64,000 bases of DNA, from contig JAQGPJ010000089.1 in assembly GCA_028293125.1 (NCBI GenBank), positions 119,312 to 183,311 on the forward strand, given 5' to 3'. The notes under the pieces were generated by a model. The model had not been told where the DNA came from and searched no databases. It saw only the letters and a program-made list of their open reading frames with translations. Shown piece by piece: positions 60,411 through 64,000 of the stretch. The translations under genes were made by a program, and so were the position numbers. This stretch comes from Verrucomicrobiales bacterium. Lineage in GTDB: Bacteria; Verrucomicrobiota; Verrucomicrobiia; Verrucomicrobiales; V1-33. Each line of letters opens with the position of its first letter. Position 1 is the first letter of the stretch.

Positions 60411-60445
60411 TTTCACGGGAAATAAAGCCTTTTTTCCCCGTGAAA
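60411..60445. promoter_or_regulatory. 9-bp inverted repeat upstream of the replication operon
   Basis: TTTCACGGG (60411-60419) and CCCGTGAAA (60437-60445), 17 bases apart. Could be an operator or a hairpin in a transcript reading rightward. The surrounding 60165-60550 stretch shows no confident gene. Confidence 0.4.
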
Positions 60446-60555
60446 ACCGCTTTTGAGCAGGGGTGGCCGGCATGGCGGATTCTGCGTGTAAAAAATGATA
60501 TAAATTCTTGTCAAAGTGGGCATGGCACGTGCCGGCGGAAGCCGGCTGAGCAACC

Positions 60556-60831
60556 GGGTAGAACAGGCGTCCCGCCTGTCCCGCCGGGCATCCTGCCCGG
60601 TGCCGGAGAATCGGTTTTTCCAGCATTCCGCTCCCCTCCGATGCCACGGATATCACAGACCGCTTTTCCTTTTATGCCGGGGAGTCCCAGCTGCCGGAAG
60701 TTCCGAGCCGGCTCCTCCGGCTTTGCTGGGGAGGTCCGGATGCCGCTTCGGTTTTTCGGGCTCTGGAAGCTGCCAGGGCATCGGCACCGGGCAGGATGCC
60801 CGGCGGGACAGGCGGGACGCCTGTTCTACCC
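60556..60831. mobile_element. MITE-like element II with 49-bp terminal inverted repeats
   Basis: Left repeat 60556-60604, inverted copy 60783-60831, identical in sequence to the repeats of element I. The same inner extension (GGAGAATCGGT...) and TGCCA-GGCATC are present. The interior differs from that of element I apart from short pieces. A further hairpin, GCCGGC-GGAA-GCCGGC, lies just outside the left end at 60531-60546, and an imperfect inverted copy of it flanks the right end of element I. Confidence 0.75.
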
Positions 60832-60994
60832 GGAAATGGAAGCCCGCCGCCGCCGTTTTAAAAATATCCCGTTTCGTGCATCCACCGGAATTCCCTGAGC
60901 CGTTGAGAAAGCGGGGCCGGCTCCGCTGCCGGTCCCGTTCCTCGTGATGGTAGTTGTCCTTGGGAATCTCCTTCCCGGAGATTATGCCGGGACC

Positions 60995-61026
60995 GGCCCT
61001 CAGGTGTTGTGTGGCACCTGAGGGCC
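60995..61026. promoter_or_regulatory. Perfect 12-bp inverted repeat before rlmI
   Basis: GGCCCTCAGGTG (60995-61006) and CACCTGAGGGCC (61015-61026), 8-base loop TTGTGTGG, followed on the plus strand by GCATCCTTTTCC. Could act as a terminator of transcription from the left or as an attenuator in the rlmI leader. Confidence 0.5.
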
Positions 61027-61187
61027 GCATCCTTTTCCAGCGCCGGCATCCGGTCGCTGCGCCGTGCGGCCACCGGTCCGGCCGGAACAACAGAGGGGGC
61101 CACAAACAGGAAAGACAGACGATTTCAAACCACCGGTTCCGCCGCAAGGGCTGTTGCGCCCGCCGGACCGCCGTTTATGGGGAGGCC

Positions 61188-62369
61188 ATGCCAGGTATCA
61201 TCATCAAACCCCGCGCCCGCATTTTCCATGGCCACGAATGGGTCTATGGAGCGGAGGTGCTCAAAATGTTCGGAAGTCCCGAACCGGGCGACGTCATCAC
61301 GCTCAAGGACTTCAAGGACCGCAGTCTGGGCACCGGAATTTTCAATCCCAAGTCCCAGATCATCGCCCGCCGGTTCTCCCGGCACCGGGAGGATCTGACC
61401 CATGACTTTTTTGTCCGCCGCCTGCGCCGCGCCCTGGCGTGGCGGGAAACCGTGCCCGGTCTGGATGTCCGGCTGTGCCGGCTGGTGTGGAGCGAGAGCG
61501 ATGGCCTGCCGGGGGTCATCATCGACCGCTACGGCGACCATTTTGTGCTCCAGACCCTGACTCTGGCCATGGACATGCGGAAAGAGCTCATCGTCAGCGC
61601 CCTGGTGGAGATTTTCAGCCCGGCATCCATCGTCGAGCGCAACGACAGCCCCTCCCGGCTGGCGGAGGGCATGGAGACCGTGACCGGCGTGCTGCACGGA
61701 CAGACCCCGGAGCCTTTCCGGCTGACCACCCAGGACGGTCTGACCTTTCTCATCGACCCCGTCGGTGGCCAGAAAACCGGCATTTATCTCGATCAGCTGG
61801 ACAATTACCAGCAGGCCGCCCGGCACGCCAAGGGCCGCCGGGTGCTGGACTGCTTCTGCAATCAGGGCGGGTTCGCCCTCGCTGCCGCCTTGGCGGGCGC
61901 GGAGCATGTCACTGCCGTCGACGCCAGTGATTCCGCCATCGAAACCGCCCGCGCCAACGCCGAGGCCATGGGCGTGGCCGACCGCATCGAGTTCGTGACC
62001 GGGAACGTCTTCGATTACCTCAAAGCCCAGGAGGCCGCCGGGGCCCACTGGGACGTGATCATCCTCGATCCGCCCTCCTTCGCCCGCAGCCGCAAGACCG
62101 TGGCTGACGCCCTGCGCGGCTACAAGGAGATCCATCTCCGCGCCCTGAAGCTGCTGACCTCCGGCGGCATTCTGTCCACCTACTGCTGCTCGCACCACGT
62201 CAGCACCGGGGAATTCCAGGAGGTCATCCTGGAGGCCGCCGTGGATGCCAAACGCACGCTCCGCCGGCTGGAGATCCACAGCCAGCGTGCCGACCATCCG
62301 GTGCTGCCCGGCATTCCCGAAAGCGAATACCTGCGCGGCTACACCTACGAGCTGATGCCGGCTTTTTAA
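61188..62369 (+). CDS. rlmI: SAM-dependent rRNA (cytosine) methyltransferase, RlmI-like
   Basis: 393 residues from the ATG at 61188, which has a good ribosome site (GGGGAGG seven bases upstream); longer frames lack support. The PUA-like N-terminus (about 1-75) reads GIIIKPRARIFHGHEWVYGA. The Rossmann methylase domain has GGQKTGIYLDQLDNYQQAAR, RVLDCFCNQGGFALAAALAG (SAM loop), AVDASDSAIETARANAE, DVIILDPPSFARSR and ILSTYCCSHHVSTGEFQEVI with the catalytic Cys. It probably methylates 23S rRNA cytosine. Single gene. Confidence 0.93.
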   Translation: MPGIIIKPRARIFHGHEWVYGAEVLKMFGSPEPGDVITLKDFKDRSLGTGIFNPKSQIIARRFSRHREDLTHDFFVRRLRRALAWRETVPGLDVRLCRLVWSESDGLPGVIIDRYGDHFVLQTLTLAMDMRKELIVSALVEIFSPASIVERNDSPSRLAEGMETVTGVLHGQTPEPFRLTTQDGLTFLIDPVGGQKTGIYLDQLDNYQQAARHAKGRRVLDCFCNQGGFALAAALAGAEHVTAVDASDSAIETARANAEAMGVADRIEFVTGNVFDYLKAQEAAGAHWDVIILDPPSFARSRKTVADALRGYKEIHLRALKLLTSGGILSTYCCSHHVSTGEFQEVILEAAVDAKRTLRRLEIHSQRADHPVLPGIPESEYLRGYTYELMPAF

Positions 62370-62471
62370 ACCGGACCCGGTGCCCGGCTGACCCAAGCCC
62401 AAGCCTGGGTGCGGGTCTGACTTGTTCTGGCTTGGGCTTGCCTGAGGCTACCATCCGGAAAAGGGTGACCC

Positions 62472-63689
62472 ATGGTCACACGCCTGTCATCCGGAGCCGC
62501 CACCGCCGCCGTCCTGCTGTTTCTGCTTCAGGGAAACACTTTGGCAGCGCTCAGCGGAGCGCCCCCCGCGCCCGCTGAAACCGCCGCCCGGCAGCCCGGT
62601 GTTCCGGCGGATGCCGATGCCGCCACCGCCGCCCCGGAGTGCAAACCGGAGGCGGCTCCGGCATCGGGAGAGGAATCCAAAGCGGAAACCCCGCCGGCTT
62701 CCAAGGAACCGGCCCCGTTTCCGGCTCTGGAACGGTTTGAGTACATGCGCCCGCAGATGGGATCGCCCTTCAAAATCACGCTGTATGCTAAGGACAAGGA
62801 AAGCGGCGACAAGGCGGCGGAGGCCGGGTTCGCCCGCGCGCAGCAGCTGAACTCCATTCTGAGCGACTACCAGAAGGATTCGGAGCTGAGCCGCCTGTCC
62901 GCCACCGCCGGCGGCGGCAGGGCGGTGCCGGTCAGCGATGACCTGTGGCGCATCCTGGATCTGTCGATTGATATGGCCGCCCGCACGGACGGGGCGCTGG
63001 ACATCACCGTGGGACCGCTGGTGGACCTGTGGCGCGCGGCCCGCCGCACGGGCGTGATGCCCCCGCCGGATGAGCTGGCCATGCAGCGCCAGCGCACCGG
63101 TTGGCAAAAGCTGAAACTGGACCGCGCCGCCCGCACCGTGGAGCTGACCATGCCCCGCATGCGGCTGGATCTGGGCGGGGTGGCCAAAGGGTATGTGGCC
63201 GACGAGGTGCTGAAGGCCCTGGCCCAAAACGGGGTGGAATCCGCCCTCGTGGCCGCCAGCGGCGACATCGCCGCCAGCGCCGCGCCGCCCGGCAAGCCCG
63301 GCTGGCGGGTCATGACCACCGCACTGGATGTCCCGGACGCCCCGCCCGAGCGCCTCGTGTGGCTGCGGCACTCCGCCATCTCCACCTCCGGCGACACTTG
63401 GCAGCGGGTGGAGATCGGAGGCGTGCGGTATTCCCACATCGTTGATCCCCACACCGGCATCGGCATGACCGACCACAGCCTGGTCACCGTGCTGGGCCCG
63501 AACGGCACCACCACCGACCTTCTGGAGACCACCATCACCGTGCTGGGCCCGGAGAAGGGCCTGAAACTGATCGCGGCCATGCCCGGCACCGCCGTTTATA
63601 TTGTCCGCCAGCCCGAGGGGAAAATACAGTCCTGGGAGTCCCCCAACTGGAACACCGCCGCCGCCAACGGCGTGCCGGAGGACCGGTGA
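62472..63689 (+). CDS. apbE: FAD:protein FMN transferase (ApbE), exported
   Basis: 405 residues. Signal peptide AATAAVLLFLLQGNTLAAL followed by a Pro/Ala/Glu linker to about residue 85. ApbE domain: ERFEYMRPQMGSPFKITLYA, ILSDYQKDSELSRLSATAGG, GALDITVGPLVDLWRAARRT, MRLDLGGVAKGYVADEVLKA, ISTSGDTWQRVEIGGVRYSH, IVDPHTGIGMTDHSLVTVLG, TTDLLETTITVLGPEKGLKL. It attaches FMN covalently to a Thr of target membrane proteins such as the NqrBC or RnfG subunits, none of which is in the window. The usual DA in the LATALFVLG-type motif reads LLETT here, a small deviation in a metal-binding position. Confidence 0.94.
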   Translation: MVTRLSSGAATAAVLLFLLQGNTLAALSGAPPAPAETAARQPGVPADADAATAAPECKPEAAPASGEESKAETPPASKEPAPFPALERFEYMRPQMGSPFKITLYAKDKESGDKAAEAGFARAQQLNSILSDYQKDSELSRLSATAGGGRAVPVSDDLWRILDLSIDMAARTDGALDITVGPLVDLWRAARRTGVMPPPDELAMQRQRTGWQKLKLDRAARTVELTMPRMRLDLGGVAKGYVADEVLKALAQNGVESALVAASGDIAASAAPPGKPGWRVMTTALDVPDAPPERLVWLRHSAISTSGDTWQRVEIGGVRYSHIVDPHTGIGMTDHSLVTVLGPNGTTTDLLETTITVLGPEKGLKLIAAMPGTAVYIVRQPEGKIQSWESPNWNTAAANGVPEDR

Positions 63690-63801
63690 TCCCATCCATC
63701 CGGAGGCCGCCGTCAGACGGGCATTCATCCTGCTTGCGGATTAATCCATAAATAGGGTATGTATGCACCCATGCAATACTCTTACTCTGAGTTAGAGCAT
63801 T

Positions 63802-64000
63802 TCAATTAATATTGTAGCCGCACGAGCCGAACCATCCTCTGGCATCCTTCGAACTCACCGCGTCCAGCGCCGTCGCGATGGCCTCCAGCAGCTTCTCATG
63901 CGTCCGGGCCGCAGTCCTGCGCAGGGAGGTTTTCACCTTGCTCCACATCTTTTCGATGGGATTGAGGTCGGGGGAATAAGGCGGCAGGAACCTCACCTCC
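63802..64000 (-). CDS. IS630-family transposase, C-terminal part (continues beyond window)
   Basis: VRFLPPYSPDLNPIEKMWSK is the DDE C-terminal signature of IS630 transposases, with the catalytic Glu in NPIEKMW. The frame runs open to base 64000, so the N-terminus is outside. The stop is at 63802; the IS end should lie a few tens of bases to the left, in the AT-rich stretch 63735-63800, but its inverted repeat cannot be paired within the window. Confidence 0.9.
   Translation of the reverse strand, partial: EVRFLPPYSPDLNPIEKMWSKVKTSLRRTAARTHEKLLEAIATALDAVSSKDARGWFGSCGYNIN

Noticed and set aside
60138..60425. 95-codon plus-strand frame upstream of element II
   Set aside because: Overlaps the small replication-operon ORF on the other strand and shows no motif.

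Overview
The window looks like chromosomal DNA of a GC-rich member of the Verrucomicrobiota (PVC superphylum). The evidence is the set of lineage-typical families: a Tat-exported DUF1501 protein next to a DUF1549/DUF1553 protein, a DUF1592-type multidomain cytochrome followed by a DUF1552 protein, a PVC-type 'membrane-bound dehydrogenase' with an NPCBM domain, a PEP-CTERM protein, an ECF sigma factor and a very large Ser/Thr kinase of the types that usually travel together in this group, and secreted proteins ending in an FFRL/FFRI motif. Shine-Dalgarno sites are weak or absent before most genes, so starts were mostly chosen from family alignment and signal peptides. No species name can be justified from the sequence alone.

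Layout. 1-20 kb is mostly ordinary chromosome: the tail of a 2OG-Fe(II)-oxygenase-like protein, tRNA-Ser, a secreted protein, the DUF1501 and DUF1553 pair, uvrA, a glutaredoxin, pepP preceded by a notable non-coding region, dienelactone hydrolase, mdh, a DUF2183 phosphatase, tRNA-Met, a DP/W-repeat protein, and a GntR-regulated ABC transporter operon. 20-34 kb holds argG, an ECF sigma/LRR/phytase-like/Ser-Thr kinase block, a retron-type reverse transcriptase remnant, a Xre/MbcA-RES toxin-antitoxin pair, a PEP-CTERM protein, an ABM monooxygenase and Mrp. 35-49 kb holds a large secreted protein with a duplicated domain, a sugar nucleotidyltransferase plus a GHMP-kinase/UDPGP fusion, and a four-gene DUF1592-DUF1552 cluster. 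49-61 kb is the accessory region: AT-richer small ORFs, a truncated Roco-like LRR protein, the NPCBM/dehydrogenase protein, two MITE-like elements with 49-bp terminal inverted repeats, an oxidoreductase, a hipBA locus whose hipA has lost its middle, and a phage/plasmid-type primase-helicase with its winged-helix partner. The window ends with an rlmI-like methyltransferase, apbE and the end of an IS630 transposase.

How genes work together. The DUF1501/DUF1553 and DUF1592/DUF1552 pairs are probably exported redox or polymer-processing modules; their substrates are unknown. The ECF factor and the kinase probably form one signalling unit controlling the exported LRR and phytase-like proteins between them. 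The nucleotidyltransferase and the kinase/uridylyltransferase fusion probably make an activated sugar by salvage.

The observations I would look at first are: (1) two tandem, covarying twin-hairpin RNA elements with an identical CTTGGTAT loop in front of pepP (10419-10640); (2) the kinase-then-pyrophosphorylase fusion at 39306-42647, with reversed FKP order and a degenerate GHMP loop; (3) the retron-type RT remnant beside a RES toxin locus (30405-32100); (4) the two MITE-like elements at 54471-54734 and 60556-60831. GC statements are by eye, and no database search was run.
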